DNA of 64,000 nt from NCBI GenBank assembly GCA_024234615.1, contig JACKNY010000002.1:372001-436000 (forward strand). Direction: 5' to 3'. This document shows, piece by piece, positions 54,425 through 62,993 of the stretch. Position 1 is the stretch's first letter, and each line of letters starts with the position of its first letter. Both the position numbers and the translations under genes were made by a program. The notes under the pieces are model-generated. The model worked only from the letters and a program-made list of their open reading frames with translations, had not been told where the DNA came from and did no database searches. This DNA comes from Pseudomonadales bacterium. GTDB lineage: Bacteria > Pseudomonadota > Gammaproteobacteria > Pseudomonadales > IMCC2047.

Positions 54425-54958
54425 ATGGCGTTAAAAGCGACCATCTTTAAAGCGGAAGTCAGTATCGCTGATATGGACCGCCATTATTATGCGACGCATC
54501 AGCTCACAATTGCACGTCATCCCTCAGAAACCGACGAGCGAATGATGCTGCGATTGCTGGCATTTGCCATGAATGCCAATCAGGATCTTAGTTTCAGCAA
54601 GGGGCTGAGCACCGAAAAGGAGCCAGAACTTTGGCAAAAGAGTCTGAGCAATGAAATTCTGCTCTGGATTGAGCTGGGACAACCGGATGAAAAACGTATT
54701 CGCAAAGCCTGTCATCAAGCGCAACGTGTAATTATCTATTGCTATGGTGGCCGTGCAGCTGAAATTTGGTGGGCGACGCTCAAATCACAATTAACTCGTT
54801 TTGAGAATCTCACTATTATCAATGTGCCACCGGAAATTTCCCAGTCATTAGCCAAAATGGCAGCACGTACAATGCAATTAAACTATAGCATTGACGAAGG
54901 CCAGATTAGTATCAACGATAAAAACTCGATGGTTCTTTATGAACCTGAAGTCTGGTGA
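54425..54958 (+). CDS. yaeQ: YaeQ family protein
   Basis: YaeQ is a conserved protein of PD-(D/E)xK-like fold; its role is not settled. The start MALKATIFKAEVSIADMDRH, the LTIARHPSETDERMMLRLLA segment and SNEILLWIELGQPDEKRIRKAC are the conserved parts. The 177 residues match the family. Divergent from rapA and convergent with the DUF4197 gene. Confidence 0.93.
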   Translation: MALKATIFKAEVSIADMDRHYYATHQLTIARHPSETDERMMLRLLAFAMNANQDLSFSKGLSTEKEPELWQKSLSNEILLWIELGQPDEKRIRKACHQAQRVIIYCYGGRAAEIWWATLKSQLTRFENLTIINVPPEISQSLAKMAARTMQLNYSIDEGQISINDKNSMVLYEPEVW

Positions 54959-54993
54959 AAGTCGCGTTAATGTTGCTATCGGCAACCCATTAA

Positions 54994-55770
54994 CTATGGT
55001 TGGCTGGCAAATACGCGACGTAATAATTCCGTGCTGCGCTTGAGCGGATCTTTTCGAATCGCCGCTTCTTCGATGGCTAAATAATGAAAGATGCCATCCA
55101 AACATTTGTCCAAAGTATAGTTTGAAATATCCGCCTGCACGTCCGGAACAAAGGGTATTGACTGGTATCGTCCCATCACACTTTTATAGGCTTGCAAGAC
55201 CCCTATCTCAGAGAGCTTTTGGTCAATAATCGGTTGCATTGCCGCTTTCAGCGGAGCATTCATTTTTTCTTTAAAATAACTCGTCGCGGCGTCATCCGCG
55301 CCATTAAAAATGCGCTTAACGTCATCAATGCTCATTTCCCTGATGGCGTTCCAAAATAACGTTTTCGCCTGTGGCGTCGCTTCCTCTGCGGCATGATTCA
55401 ACTTCGCTTCGATATCCTGCAACGCTGACCCCATACCTATTTTATCCAGGGTTGACTGTACAACTGCCAATTGTGCTGGTAATGGAATATGAATAGCTTT
55501 GTCTGCGTTAAAGCCGTCGGCTTTACCCAATTGCCGCACAACATTTTCCGTACCCACGCGCAACGCTTCTTTAAGTCCATCAGCTATTTCACCTGTGCTC
55601 AGGGACTGCACTTGCTTTTCGGTGAACAACCCTCCCAGCAGTGATTTACCTCGCTCCCACCATTTTGTTTCTTCGGCAGTCAAAATACTGGGGAAAGCTG
55701 ATAAGCCAACACCTATCATCAATACACAGAGACTTTTACGAAGCAGTTTTTCATCTTCACGACTCAGCAT
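54994..55770 (-). CDS. DUF4197 protein
   Basis: This is a predicted exported protein of the DUF4197 family. An N-terminal hydrophobic stretch (about residues 13-30, LCVLMIGVGLSAFPSIL) acts as signal peptide or anchor. Then follow LSTGEIADGLKEALRVGTEN (about 60), DGFNADKAIHIPLPAQL, the EATPQAKTLFWNAIREMSID segment and GADDAATSYFKEKM, all family features. At 258 residues it is typical. The function is unknown. It stands alone, convergent with yaeQ. Confidence 0.88.
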   Translation of the reverse strand: MLSREDEKLLRKSLCVLMIGVGLSAFPSILTAEETKWWERGKSLLGGLFTEKQVQSLSTGEIADGLKEALRVGTENVVRQLGKADGFNADKAIHIPLPAQLAVVQSTLDKIGMGSALQDIEAKLNHAAEEATPQAKTLFWNAIREMSIDDVKRIFNGADDAATSYFKEKMNAPLKAAMQPIIDQKLSEIGVLQAYKSVMGRYQSIPFVPDVQADISNYTLDKCLDGIFHYLAIEEAAIRKDPLKRSTELLRRVFASQP

Positions 55771-56004
55771 AACGACAACCCTCTGAACATTAACAATACC
55801 AGGACATGTAAACCTTAGCGATGCAGCTAGGGAGGTTCTGATTAATACCTTGATATTTCTAGCTCACAAAGCATTTGTAGATCAAGACGGCAACAATCTG
55901 CAGACCTTGTAAACAAAGCCAACGCAAAACTACAAATGCTCTACAAGCCCTATAAGGCGATCACTTATAAAATGCTAGAATGGCCCAAAATCTTATCGAT
56001 CGGC
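55771..56004. repeat. intergenic region with 11-bp inverted repeat
   Basis: AGCATTTGTAG (55870-55880) and CTACAAATGCT (55930-55940) are perfect inverted copies 49 bases apart between the fklB and DUF4197 genes, which run the same way. It might fold in RNA downstream of fklB. No gene is seen. Confidence 0.4.
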
Positions 56005-56625
56005 CTAACCAAGAATGGCAATTAACTCAACATCAAAAATCAATGCTGCATAAGGTTTAATTTTACCACCCGCGCCGCGCTCACCGTAAGCCAGTTTATG
56101 CGGCAGATAGAGACGCCATTTTGAGCCGACAGGCATCATCATCAACGCTTCAGTCCAGCCAGAAATAACACCATTGACTGGAAATTCTGCAGGCTGACCA
56201 CGCTGGTAGGAACTATCGAAAACCGTACCATCAATCAAGGTACCATGATAGTGAGTTCGTACGGTTGAAGTCGCAATTGGCAATTCTCCATCACCTTCTG
56301 TAACCACTTCATATTGCATGCCAGAGGCTGTGACAGTAACGCCATCACGTTTAGCATTAGCCGCCAAAAATTCCTCTCCGGCAGCAGCCTCCAACTCTCC
56401 CTTTTCCGCTTGCTCAGCTTCCATGCGTGCTCTAATAGCGCTGAAAGCTTCCTCTAACAAGCGCGGATCGACCGCTGATTCCTGCCCACTAACAGCACTC
56501 ACCAAACCTTCACTGACCGCCGATACATCCATTCCCTCGAAAGGGTTTTGAACGAGCTGCTCACCCATCTGTCGGCCAATGCCGTAACTCACGCGCTGCT
56601 CAACACTCTGATACTTTTCTGTCAT
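56005..56625 (-). CDS. fklB: FKBP-type peptidyl-prolyl cis-trans isomerase FklB
   Basis: This is a proline isomerase of the FKBP family with an N-terminal dimerisation domain. The ATG at 56625 gives MTEKYQSVEQRVSYGIGRQM, matching FklB starts; an upstream frame would add 18 residues. The helical dimer part spans about residues 1-95 and the FKBP domain about 105-206, with VRTHYHGTLIDGTVFDSSY and WRLYLPHKLAYGERGAGGKI. No signal peptide, so it is cytoplasmic as in Escherichia coli. It stands alone. Confidence 0.9.
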   Translation of the reverse strand: MTEKYQSVEQRVSYGIGRQMGEQLVQNPFEGMDVSAVSEGLVSAVSGQESAVDPRLLEEAFSAIRARMEAEQAEKGELEAAAGEEFLAANAKRDGVTVTASGMQYEVVTEGDGELPIATSTVRTHYHGTLIDGTVFDSSYQRGQPAEFPVNGVISGWTEALMMMPVGSKWRLYLPHKLAYGERGAGGKIKPYAALIFDVELIAILG

Positions 56626-56842
56626 CCCACTCTCTCTCAACCAATAAATAAAAGTTCGGCAGTCTAACACATACCTCAAGCTTTAATAAAACAACCCTAA
56701 GTCCAACCACCTTATCTACCAGCTTTACCCAGATAACTGCTCATATAACTAGCCAGTTTTTATCAGGGCTGGTGGATGCTTGCCACACAAACCGATATCA
56801 TTGCGGTCGTTTGTTCAAATACGATAGGGGTTCGATAACTAT

Positions 56843-57238
56843 ATGATTGCTACTCTCACTGATTTAATTACCGCTGCTCAAGAGCAAACCGAGCCACAGC
56901 GTTTACTCTTTCTGTTTGCCAAAGCCGAGGCTCAAAACAAAAAGAAAAAGAGTAAACGCCAACACAGCGGCACGATCAGCCCGGTTATGTGCGTCGATAA
57001 GTTGCCTGAAGAAATAACCTCATTTAAAGCGCTGGTAGCGGAGGCGGATAATATCACCAACGAGTGGGATTTCATGCTGGTTGCCGGGCTAAGCGGCGCA
57101 AAAGGCAACGCACCAAGCACGGAGGATGCTGAGCCTCATCTGAATAAAATGGCGAACGACCTAATGTCCGGGCAAGATCTATCCCAATACATTATCTTCG
57201 ACCGTACTGAAAACCCTATTGTGGTGCAGGCCAGGTAG
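56843..57238 (+). CDS. conserved protein of unknown function
   Basis: This is a 131-residue cytoplasmic protein. The start MIATLTDLITAAQEQTEPQR, a Lys-rich stretch (NKKKKSKRQ), SPVMCVDKLPEEITSFKALV and DFMLVAGLSGAKGNAPSTED are features of a family common in gammaproteobacteria. As recalled, some database entries call it a ribonucleotide reductase subunit, but nothing here resembles one and that name should not be used. It stands alone. Confidence 0.75.
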   Translation: MIATLTDLITAAQEQTEPQRLLFLFAKAEAQNKKKKSKRQHSGTISPVMCVDKLPEEITSFKALVAEADNITNEWDFMLVAGLSGAKGNAPSTEDAEPHLNKMANDLMSGQDLSQYIIFDRTENPIVVQAR

Positions 57239-57272
57239 CAATTGATTTTACGACCTGGCGTGGCTTTCTTTC

Positions 57273-57734
57273 TTACAATCGATAGCTTCTGTAACGCGTC
57301 GGGTCGTAAACAATCAACTCATAGTTGGATTGTAAAAACGACACTAAATTGACCAGTTGTGTTACCGTCATCACGTCATTGTAGATGGTCATTTTTGATA
57401 CTTCTCCATCTCCAACTTCACTATCTGGATAGCCTTCCGCTAAGCGATGGGAAGGATTAATCACCGAGGTCACCAGCTCACCATAAGTCTTTATCTTGCT
57501 GACCTTCCCGCCCAATTTCACAGAAATTTTGGGCTCTTTCCCATCCGGTTTGAGCTGTTCAATGCCTGCAATTTGGTGGCAACTATGACATTTAAGTTGG
57601 ATGAAGGCAGATTTACCCAAAGCCGGGTCGCCTTCAGGTAAAGAAAAGCCTTTTGAAGATTTGGGGCCACCACTATCACAGCCAGCAAGCACCACTGTCA
57701 GGACAATAGCAATAAGCACAAATAAAGTTTTCAT
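57273..57734 (-). CDS. c-type cytochrome lipoprotein
   Basis: This is a mono-haem cytochrome anchored by a lipid. The ATG at 57734 has AAGGAG in front and starts MKTLFVLIAIVLTVVLAGC (Cys19, lipobox LAGC). The haem site is CHSCH (about residues 49-53) after FIQLK; the axial Met is probably one of those in SKMTIYNDVMTVTQ. It has 153 residues. It may carry electrons in the periplasm, but no partner enzyme is adjacent. Whether it serves the molybdenum hydroxylase 10 kb away is unknown. Confidence 0.85.
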   Translation of the reverse strand: MKTLFVLIAIVLTVVLAGCDSGGPKSSKGFSLPEGDPALGKSAFIQLKCHSCHQIAGIEQLKPDGKEPKISVKLGGKVSKIKTYGELVTSVINPSHRLAEGYPDSEVGDGEVSKMTIYNDVMTVTQLVNLVSFLQSNYELIVYDPTRYRSYRL

Positions 57735-57874
57735 GAATTCTCCTTCCAACAAACAGAATTAATTTCATACAATTACCGATATCAGTAACACCGTCAACCT
57801 GCGTTTTTATTATCCCCCTGCGGGTGACGCAGCTGTTGACCCACATCAAGGAGTAGCCACTAGCCACTCAGCTC

Positions 57875-58510
57875 TTAATGAAAGATATTATTACCTGGAA
57901 AATGTTGCATCGCAGTCGCAAACGAAGGCCGTTGCTTCAGCGCAGTATACCAGCGCAGAATATTAGGATATGCGTCCAGGTTTACACTCGTCACTTCATG
58001 GGTATGGACGTAGGCAAATATAATAGTATCGGCCAATGTTATCTCGTTACCAGCCAGGAAATTGGTTTGCTCCAATTGTACTTCTGCCAAAGGTAAATGT
58101 AGTGTGAGGCATTCCTGGGCTTCCGCCAACTGTGCTTGGTCCGCTGAGCCTCCAAAAAATTTCGTCTTAACTATTTCCTCATAAAAGTAAGTTGTCAGCC
58201 ATCGACCAATATGCAATGAACCAAAATCAATCCATTGATCGATTTTGGCTTTTGCCATAGCATCTCCGCTGTACAAACGCGAACCGCAGGTGCGGGATAA
58301 ATACCGACAGATTGCAGCACTTTCGTAAAGGTACGTTCCATTATCTTCAAGCACTGGCACTTTGCCCAAGGGATGACGCTTTAGATGCTCAGGTGTTTTG
58401 TGTTCACCTTTAGTGACGTCAAGTGCAACATATTTATAGTCCAGTCCTAATTCCTCTGCGGTCAGCAGCACTTTAGTTAGGTTAAAGGTTGGAAAGCCGT
58501 ATATTTTCAT
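57875..58510 (-). CDS. glutathione S-transferase family protein
   Basis: This is a cytosolic-type transferase. The thioredoxin-like N-terminal domain (residues 1-78) begins MKIYGFPTFNLTKVLLTAEE and holds the GKVPVLEDNGTYLYESAAIC glutathione-binding region. The helical C-terminal domain carries LAGNEITLADTIIFAYVHTH. The chain is 211 residues. AAGGAG precedes the ATG. It lies 70 bases downstream of an hxlR gene on the same strand and probably shares its operator control, suggesting a role in response to reactive compounds. Confidence 0.9.
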   Translation of the reverse strand: MKIYGFPTFNLTKVLLTAEELGLDYKYVALDVTKGEHKTPEHLKRHPLGKVPVLEDNGTYLYESAAICRYLSRTCGSRLYSGDAMAKAKIDQWIDFGSLHIGRWLTTYFYEEIVKTKFFGGSADQAQLAEAQECLTLHLPLAEVQLEQTNFLAGNEITLADTIIFAYVHTHEVTSVNLDAYPNILRWYTALKQRPSFATAMQHFPGNNIFH

Positions 58511-58580
58511 TACTATTCTCCTTCGGGTTAACGCCCCTAAAACCAGATAACCTGGTTGAGCGATTTTAAGAAGCCTCTGC

Positions 58581-59012
58581 TTAATTCCTTAACAATGCTT
58601 CACGCTTTCTCCTGATGGCAATTCGGGTTTCTTCGGTGAATCCGTCCAAATCCGTTTCCAAACGTTTCCTAATCTCCACAGGTATTGCTGATTCTTCACT
58701 ATATTTCATACCCCAGCGAATCGTTTCGATCAACACTGGCATTAAGTCTTCACCTTTTTCAGTCAACAGGTAAATGTATTTTTTTCCGTCGCCTGGATCA
58801 GGAAACTTTTGAATCAAACCGTTAAATTCCAGTTGCTTTAGCCGATCCGCTAAAATATTGGTCGAAATACCCTCCGGTGAATTAAGAAAATCTCCGTAGG
58901 CTTGTAACTGACGAAACATCATGTCACGCACAATTAACAAGGTCCATTTGTCGCCAAACAGCTCCAGGGAAAAGTTAATAGGACAGGATGATCTTGTTGC
59001 TTTCTCAGACAT
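58581..59012 (-). CDS. HxlR-family transcriptional regulator
   Basis: This is a small winged-helix regulator. The ATG at 59012 gives MSEKATRSSCPINFSLELFG, and FGDKWTLLIVRDMMFRQLQA then GISTNILADRLKQLEFNGLI form the HxlR winged helix (about residues 15-85). The Cys near residue 10 (SSCPI) is where redox- or aldehyde-sensing members react. The chain is 143 residues. Two palindromes just upstream are its likely sites, so it should control itself and the downstream gst gene. Confidence 0.9.
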   Translation of the reverse strand: MSEKATRSSCPINFSLELFGDKWTLLIVRDMMFRQLQAYGDFLNSPEGISTNILADRLKQLEFNGLIQKFPDPGDGKKYIYLLTEKGEDLMPVLIETIRWGMKYSEESAIPVEIRKRLETDLDGFTEETRIAIRRKREALLRN

Positions 59013-59029
59013 GTACCTATTATCTTTCA

Positions 59030-59044
59030 CTTGCATTATGCAAG
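59030..59044. promoter_or_regulatory. HxlR operator, proximal palindrome
   Basis: CTTGCATTATGCAAG is a perfect palindrome with seven-base arms. It lies 18 bases before the hxlR ATG and shares the CTTG/CAAG ends with the longer palindrome at 59051-59085. Confidence 0.65.
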
Positions 59045-59050
59045 CAAATT

Positions 59051-59085
59051 AATACAATCACTTGTGTTTTGCAAGTAATTGTATT
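59051..59085. promoter_or_regulatory. HxlR operator, distal long palindrome
   Basis: A 35-base inverted repeat runs from AATACAATCACTTG to CAAGTAATTGTATT with one mismatch in 14-base arms. The ACTTG/CAAGT core resembles the proximal palindrome. It occupies the promoter region of hxlR. Confidence 0.65.
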
Positions 59086-59159
59086 ACTCACAGTCCAGGT
59101 CGGGCTGATTCAAATTCATCACCCATATTTGAGATACGTCGGATGGATTTTAATGAGGA

Positions 59160-59999
59160 CTATTTAAAATCAGTTCTTGATTCAACCCAAGCCATAGGGT
59201 CGAGCTGGTAAAACTCCTTTAATAGACGAAAGAGTTCAGGATGTTCTGACGTCATTTGTGCTGGCTTCTCAAAGAAAGACTCGGTGGCGACGGCAAAAAA
59301 TTCAGCGGGATTGGTCGCACCATAGTGATCCATCACACTTACACGACCATGTTCGGCAGCCATTTGTAATTGCTCGAATTCTTTGCTGAACACTGTTGTC
59401 CAGCTCGTATAGCCGGCACGAGACGCCAATAAAGGCGCTCCGTTAGTGCTGCCCGACTCACCGTCTAACTGGTGCGCAAATTCATGGAGTACAAGATTTT
59501 GTCCATCGGTAAAATCCTGTGCTCCGTGCCGTACATGATCCCAGGCTAAAATAACCCGACCATTACTCCAGGACTCACCCAGCAATCCTTGATCTTGATG
59601 AGTTACCACGCCCGCTTCCTGCACTTCCACTCGCGGCGCAACAAAAGCCGCTGGGTAGACTAAAATAGATTTCACTTCAGGGTAAACCCGTGTCTTGCGG
59701 TTTAATACGAGCAGGCAGGCTTGTGCGGCAATGGTGACTCTCATTTCATCGGTTAATTCCAGGCCCGCACAACCATAGAACTTTTTTTGGTAGAGGAACT
59801 GATTAATTAACCGATGCCATTGGTCACGTAATGGCGCTGGCATTTTTATATAAACTGGTAGTGTTACCGTTAATATCTCAACAAAATGCTCTGGAAAAGG
59901 CCGGTTAATTGCCTGTCTATACCTGAGTTTCGGAATCCATAGGGTTAGCACCAAGGCAGCAACCGCAAACAGCAGAAACAGCTCAGCACCATATTTCAT
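59160..59999 (-). CDS. mtfA: MtfA-type zinc peptidase (M90 family)
   Basis: MtfA binds the repressor Mlc in enterobacteria and has peptidase activity. A hydrophobic N-terminal stretch (about residues 5-24) could anchor it. The zinc motif NLVLHEFAHQLDGE (about residues 165-178) is intact, and the NPAEFFAVATESFFEKP stretch (about 240) carries the third ligand Glu. It has 279 residues. It starts one base after dusC ends, as the last gene of a three-gene operon. The partner here is unknown. Confidence 0.92.
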   Translation of the reverse strand: MKYGAELFLLFAVAALVLTLWIPKLRYRQAINRPFPEHFVEILTVTLPVYIKMPAPLRDQWHRLINQFLYQKKFYGCAGLELTDEMRVTIAAQACLLVLNRKTRVYPEVKSILVYPAAFVAPRVEVQEAGVVTHQDQGLLGESWSNGRVILAWDHVRHGAQDFTDGQNLVLHEFAHQLDGESGSTNGAPLLASRAGYTSWTTVFSKEFEQLQMAAEHGRVSVMDHYGATNPAEFFAVATESFFEKPAQMTSEHPELFRLLKEFYQLDPMAWVESRTDFK

Positions 60000-60000
60000 G

Positions 60001-60975
60001 TCAAATCACAGAAAGTTTGCACAAACCCATATCAAGGTGGCGCTCAATTAAGGCATTAATTTCACTGGCCTTGGTAAGCCTTTTGATTTGCTGAAATAAT
60101 AATTCCGCTTCTGTATATTGAAGCCGTAAAAATGCTAACCATTGCTTGGTGCGATTGCCCACATAGCGGGGACTCCATTGATCACGCAGTTCAAAATGCT
60201 GCAGTACCACTTCAAGCACTTTATGCCAAGGCAAGGAGCTAACCTGTTCACCCTGATATTGCATTTTGATCTGCCTGGCCAAATCAGGGCATGCCAAGGC
60301 ACCCCGCCCCAACATCAAGTCCGTACAGCCACTTTGTGCCTGCGCCTCTAGCGCATCCTGCGGTGACCAAATTTCACCATTCGCAATCACGGCAATTCGC
60401 GCCCTAGCTAGCAGAGGTTTAATATGATGCCAGTGTGCCGGTGGCTGGTAACCATCCGCTCGTGTGCGCGCGTGAATACAAAGTTCACTCGCGCCCGCCT
60501 CAACAATGCTGGCAACGATGTCTTCCAGTAGGCTCGTGTCATTAAAGCCTAAGCGAATCTTTGCCGTTACCAGAATGGCTGGATCAACCGCATCTCGCAC
60601 CGCTGCAACGATTAGTCCCAGCCGCTTTGGCTCTTTGAGCAGAACTGAGCCACCATCATTACGATTAACTATTTTAGCCGGGCAACCGAAATTTATATCT
60701 ATCCCCGGCGCTCCCAACGACACCGCTTGTGCTGCATTGGCAGCCATCCAGCTCGGCTGTCCTCCCAATAGCTGGATAAACACAGGCGTACCGGCAGCAG
60801 TCCTACCGTTAGTCTCTAATTCAGGACAGTTTCGGAAAAATACTTTATCAGGAAATTTTTGATCGGTAACCCGCACAAACTCAGTAACACAACGATCGAA
60901 CCCACCCAGACTGGTGAGTATTTCACGCATTTCCATATCGACAACACCTTGCATCGGTGCAAGCACAAGTCGCAT
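60001..60975 (-). CDS. dusC: tRNA-dihydrouridine(16) synthase DusC
   Basis: This FMN enzyme reduces uridine in tRNA to dihydrouridine. The start MRLVLAPMQGVVDMEMREIL is typical of the DusC branch. The catalytic Cys is in INFGCPAKIVNRNDGG (about residues 95-110), and the ELCIHARTRADGYQPPAHW segment carries the FMN phosphate site. It has 324 residues. It lies in an operon after the DUF1289 gene (two-base gap) and before mtfA. Confidence 0.95.
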   Translation of the reverse strand: MRLVLAPMQGVVDMEMREILTSLGGFDRCVTEFVRVTDQKFPDKVFFRNCPELETNGRTAAGTPVFIQLLGGQPSWMAANAAQAVSLGAPGIDINFGCPAKIVNRNDGGSVLLKEPKRLGLIVAAVRDAVDPAILVTAKIRLGFNDTSLLEDIVASIVEAGASELCIHARTRADGYQPPAHWHHIKPLLARARIAVIANGEIWSPQDALEAQAQSGCTDLMLGRGALACPDLARQIKMQYQGEQVSSLPWHKVLEVVLQHFELRDQWSPRYVGNRTKQWLAFLRLQYTEAELLFQQIKRLTKASEINALIERHLDMGLCKLSVI

Positions 60976-60977
60976 GG

Positions 60978-61172
60978 CTACTCAGTCAATCCGGCTTTAC
61001 GCATTCTATTGTAACGGCGATAGGTTTTACGCAACACCTCACTTTTAGCATCATCAGCTAAGGAGTTCCATTGCTCAATTTCCTGCTCTGTACGAAAGCA
61101 GCCTTCACAAATTTTATTCTCGTCGAGATGACATACCATGATACAGGGGGATTTAACGTAACTTTTGGTCAT
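60978..61172 (-). CDS. DUF1289 zinc-finger-like protein
   Basis: This is a small protein with four conserved Cys in a C-x3-C and C-x2-C pattern (SPCIMVCHLDENKICEGCFRT), as in the DUF1289 family, probably a metal site. The ATG at 61172 gives MTKSYVKSPC and 64 residues; an upstream in-frame ATG at 61226 would add 18. It is the first gene of the operon with dusC and mtfA. Its function is unknown; genomic pairing with dusC suggests a link to tRNA or RNA. Confidence 0.85.
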   Translation of the reverse strand: MTKSYVKSPCIMVCHLDENKICEGCFRTEQEIEQWNSLADDAKSEVLRKTYRRYNRMRKAGLTE

Positions 61173-61409
61173 TTTTAAGCAGTCGATGTAGTGGCAACTA
61201 AGGTGCTCATTGTGTGCAAAAACCAATTAAATGGCCAGTAATTTTCCCTTAACCCAAACCGGGCAAACAGACTGTAAGGAGCTTCATTTTAATCTCATAC
61301 TGAAAACAATAATCATTTGCCTTGACTTACCCCAGAGCATGAACGACTATTGCTGAAGAGCCGTGATAAGCGGAATAATTGATAGAAACCAACACCTCCA
61401 AATACAGCA

Positions 61410-61520
61410 ATGAATCAGACCATCGTCAAACACCTCCTCGCAGCCAAACAAGGCTGCAAACGCTTAATGCGCAGTAGCCTAAGCGTCTATCGCATTGGCG
61501 TGATGGTCAACGGTTCTTGA
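61410..61520 (+). ncRNA. candidate structured RNA or 36-codon leader peptide
   Basis: The sequence can fold as a four-way cloverleaf: outer stem GACCATC (61418-61424) with GATGGTC (61502-61508); arm 1 GCAGCC/GGCTGC (61440-61457, 6-base loop); arm 2 ACGCTTA/TAAGCGT (61460-61486); arm 3 CGC/GCG (61491-61500). The same stretch reads as an open frame of 36 codons (MNQTIVKHLLAAKQGCKRLM...) from ATG 61410 to TGA 61520. A terminator follows 31 bases later and an MFS gene after that. It could be a small RNA, an attenuating leader or a small protein. It matches no RNA family I recognise. Confidence 0.4.
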
Positions 61521-61550
61521 CTTTGAGATAAATTGATAAAGATTTAATCA

Positions 61551-61587
61551 AAAAGCCTCCAAGGACCCAGATCCCGGAGGCTTTTTT
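61551..61587 (+). terminator. strong terminator or attenuator before the MFS gene
   Basis: AAAAGCCTCC (61551-61560) pairs perfectly with GGAGGCTTTT (61576-61585); the T run reaches 61587. The loop can form a small inner hairpin. It ends any transcript started upstream of 61410 and could act as an attenuator for the MFS gene at 61672. Confidence 0.88.
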
Positions 61588-61671
61588 CTTTCTCATCCTA
61601 TTTTTCCCTCGAAAGAATTACCTCCAGAATCCGGGTTATTACGACGCTTTGATAACCGCAAGCTTAAGACC

Positions 61672-62910
61672 ATGGATAGAAAACTAGAACTCAATATTAT
61701 AAAAATTTACCTCATGGCGTTTTTCCAGGCTGCGATGGTAATTACCGCTATCTACGTACCCTTACTTCAAGGGTATGGGCTTACAATGGCACAAGTCATG
61801 CAAACTCAGGCGCTTTTCGCCCTGACAGTAGCGGTTAGCGAGGTACCCAGCGGCTATCTTGCTGATCTATGGGGTCGCAAAAACACCATTGTATGTGGAG
61901 CGGCACTGTGCGCAATCGGGTTTAGCTTGCTGTGCTTCGCCGATAGTTATTGGGAATTCATGCTCTACGAGTTGATCCTGGGGGTTGGTATTAGCCTTAA
62001 TTCCGGTGCCGATTTAGCTCTACTATATGATACGCAAAGCTATCTAAGCCGCCACGAGTCTGCGGTAAGTAATGGTCAGCATATCTCCAGATTAATTTCT
62101 TTGGAGGGGGTGGCTGGCGCAGTCGCCGCCGTACTGGCAAGTATTCTCATGATCTGGTCTTTACAATGGGTGGTATTGATACAGGCCATTGTCGGATTTG
62201 CGCCATTACTAATCGCGCTAACCCTGGTTGAATCACCAAGAGAGATATCTGTCTCAGGCCATAGAGAGAATGCCACTCGCGTGAAAGCAGCCATTATTGA
62301 AAAACCCTTAGTTTTAAGTATCACACTGGCATTGATTGTATTTAATCTGGCAGCGATTTATGGCTTTTGGTTGTACCAAAAGTACTGGGAAGTGCGTGGT
62401 ATTCCACTGACTTACTTCGGCTATTTATGGGCTCTGCACTGCTTGGTTCGCAGCATCGCCGCTCGTTTTGCCAATGAGGTTGAGTCGTTATTCGGTTCAC
62501 GCTTAACCCTGCTACTGGTGGCAATACTCAACATTGTTGGGCTTGCTGGAATGGCCTTAACGCCTGGTTTAATTGGTGTTTATTTGGCACTGCTCCTGCC
62601 TATCTCCCGTGGCGTAGGATCGGTCATACTCTATGACGGGTTAAACAAACGACTCACTTCTGAGTTTCGGGCAACAGTTAATTCGTTAGTAAATTTGGGG
62701 TTTCGCTCCATTTTTATTCTAACCGGCCCCTTATTAGGCGTCCTGACTGATCGGTACGGAGTGGAATCCAGCCTATTGCTTTTGGCAGCAGTTTTCACTC
62801 CCACTTTCGGCTTTGTACTGTTCTTGTTATTTCGCAGTATTCGTGAGGAAAAAGCTTTAGTTGAAATTGAGGAACACTCTGCGACTTCAATAAACCAACC
62901 GATAAGTTGA
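61672..62910 (+). CDS. MFS transporter
   Basis: This 412-residue protein has about 12 membrane segments. The MFS motif A is in SGYLADLWGRKNTIVCGAAL (about residues 60-79). The start at ATG 61672 follows a terminator by 84 bases, so it has its own promoter or is reached by read-through. Relatives of this type are multidrug or small-molecule exporters; the substrate is unknown. It is convergent with the zinc-ribbon gene. Confidence 0.85.
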   Translation: MDRKLELNIIKIYLMAFFQAAMVITAIYVPLLQGYGLTMAQVMQTQALFALTVAVSEVPSGYLADLWGRKNTIVCGAALCAIGFSLLCFADSYWEFMLYELILGVGISLNSGADLALLYDTQSYLSRHESAVSNGQHISRLISLEGVAGAVAAVLASILMIWSLQWVVLIQAIVGFAPLLIALTLVESPREISVSGHRENATRVKAAIIEKPLVLSITLALIVFNLAAIYGFWLYQKYWEVRGIPLTYFGYLWALHCLVRSIAARFANEVESLFGSRLTLLLVAILNIVGLAGMALTPGLIGVYLALLLPISRGVGSVILYDGLNKRLTSEFRATVNSLVNLGFRSIFILTGPLLGVLTDRYGVESSLLLLAAVFTPTFGFVLFLLFRSIREEKALVEIEEHSATSINQPIS

Positions 62911-62993
62911 GAGCGACAATCGATCTTAACAGAGGTGACATTGTTTAACGAAAGATGGGGCTGCGCCGAGTAGCTCCATTTCCCTCCCCAGGG

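Larger units (their letters stand above)
61173..61671. other. intergenic region with structured RNA candidate
   Basis: This 499-base stretch between divergent transcription units holds the cloverleaf-like candidate at 61410-61520 and the strong terminator at 61551-61587. Possible promoter elements are TTGACT at 61322-61327 and AATAAT at 61374-61379. The rest is unremarkable. Confidence 0.5.

Noticed and set aside
56843..57238. Naming the protein a ribonucleotide reductase subunit
   Set aside because: It has none of the catalytic Cys or effector motifs and is far too short.
61410..61520. Known riboswitch or tmRNA
   Set aside because: None of the core motifs of TPP, FMN, cobalamin, SAM, lysine, glycine riboswitches or of tmRNA could be found.
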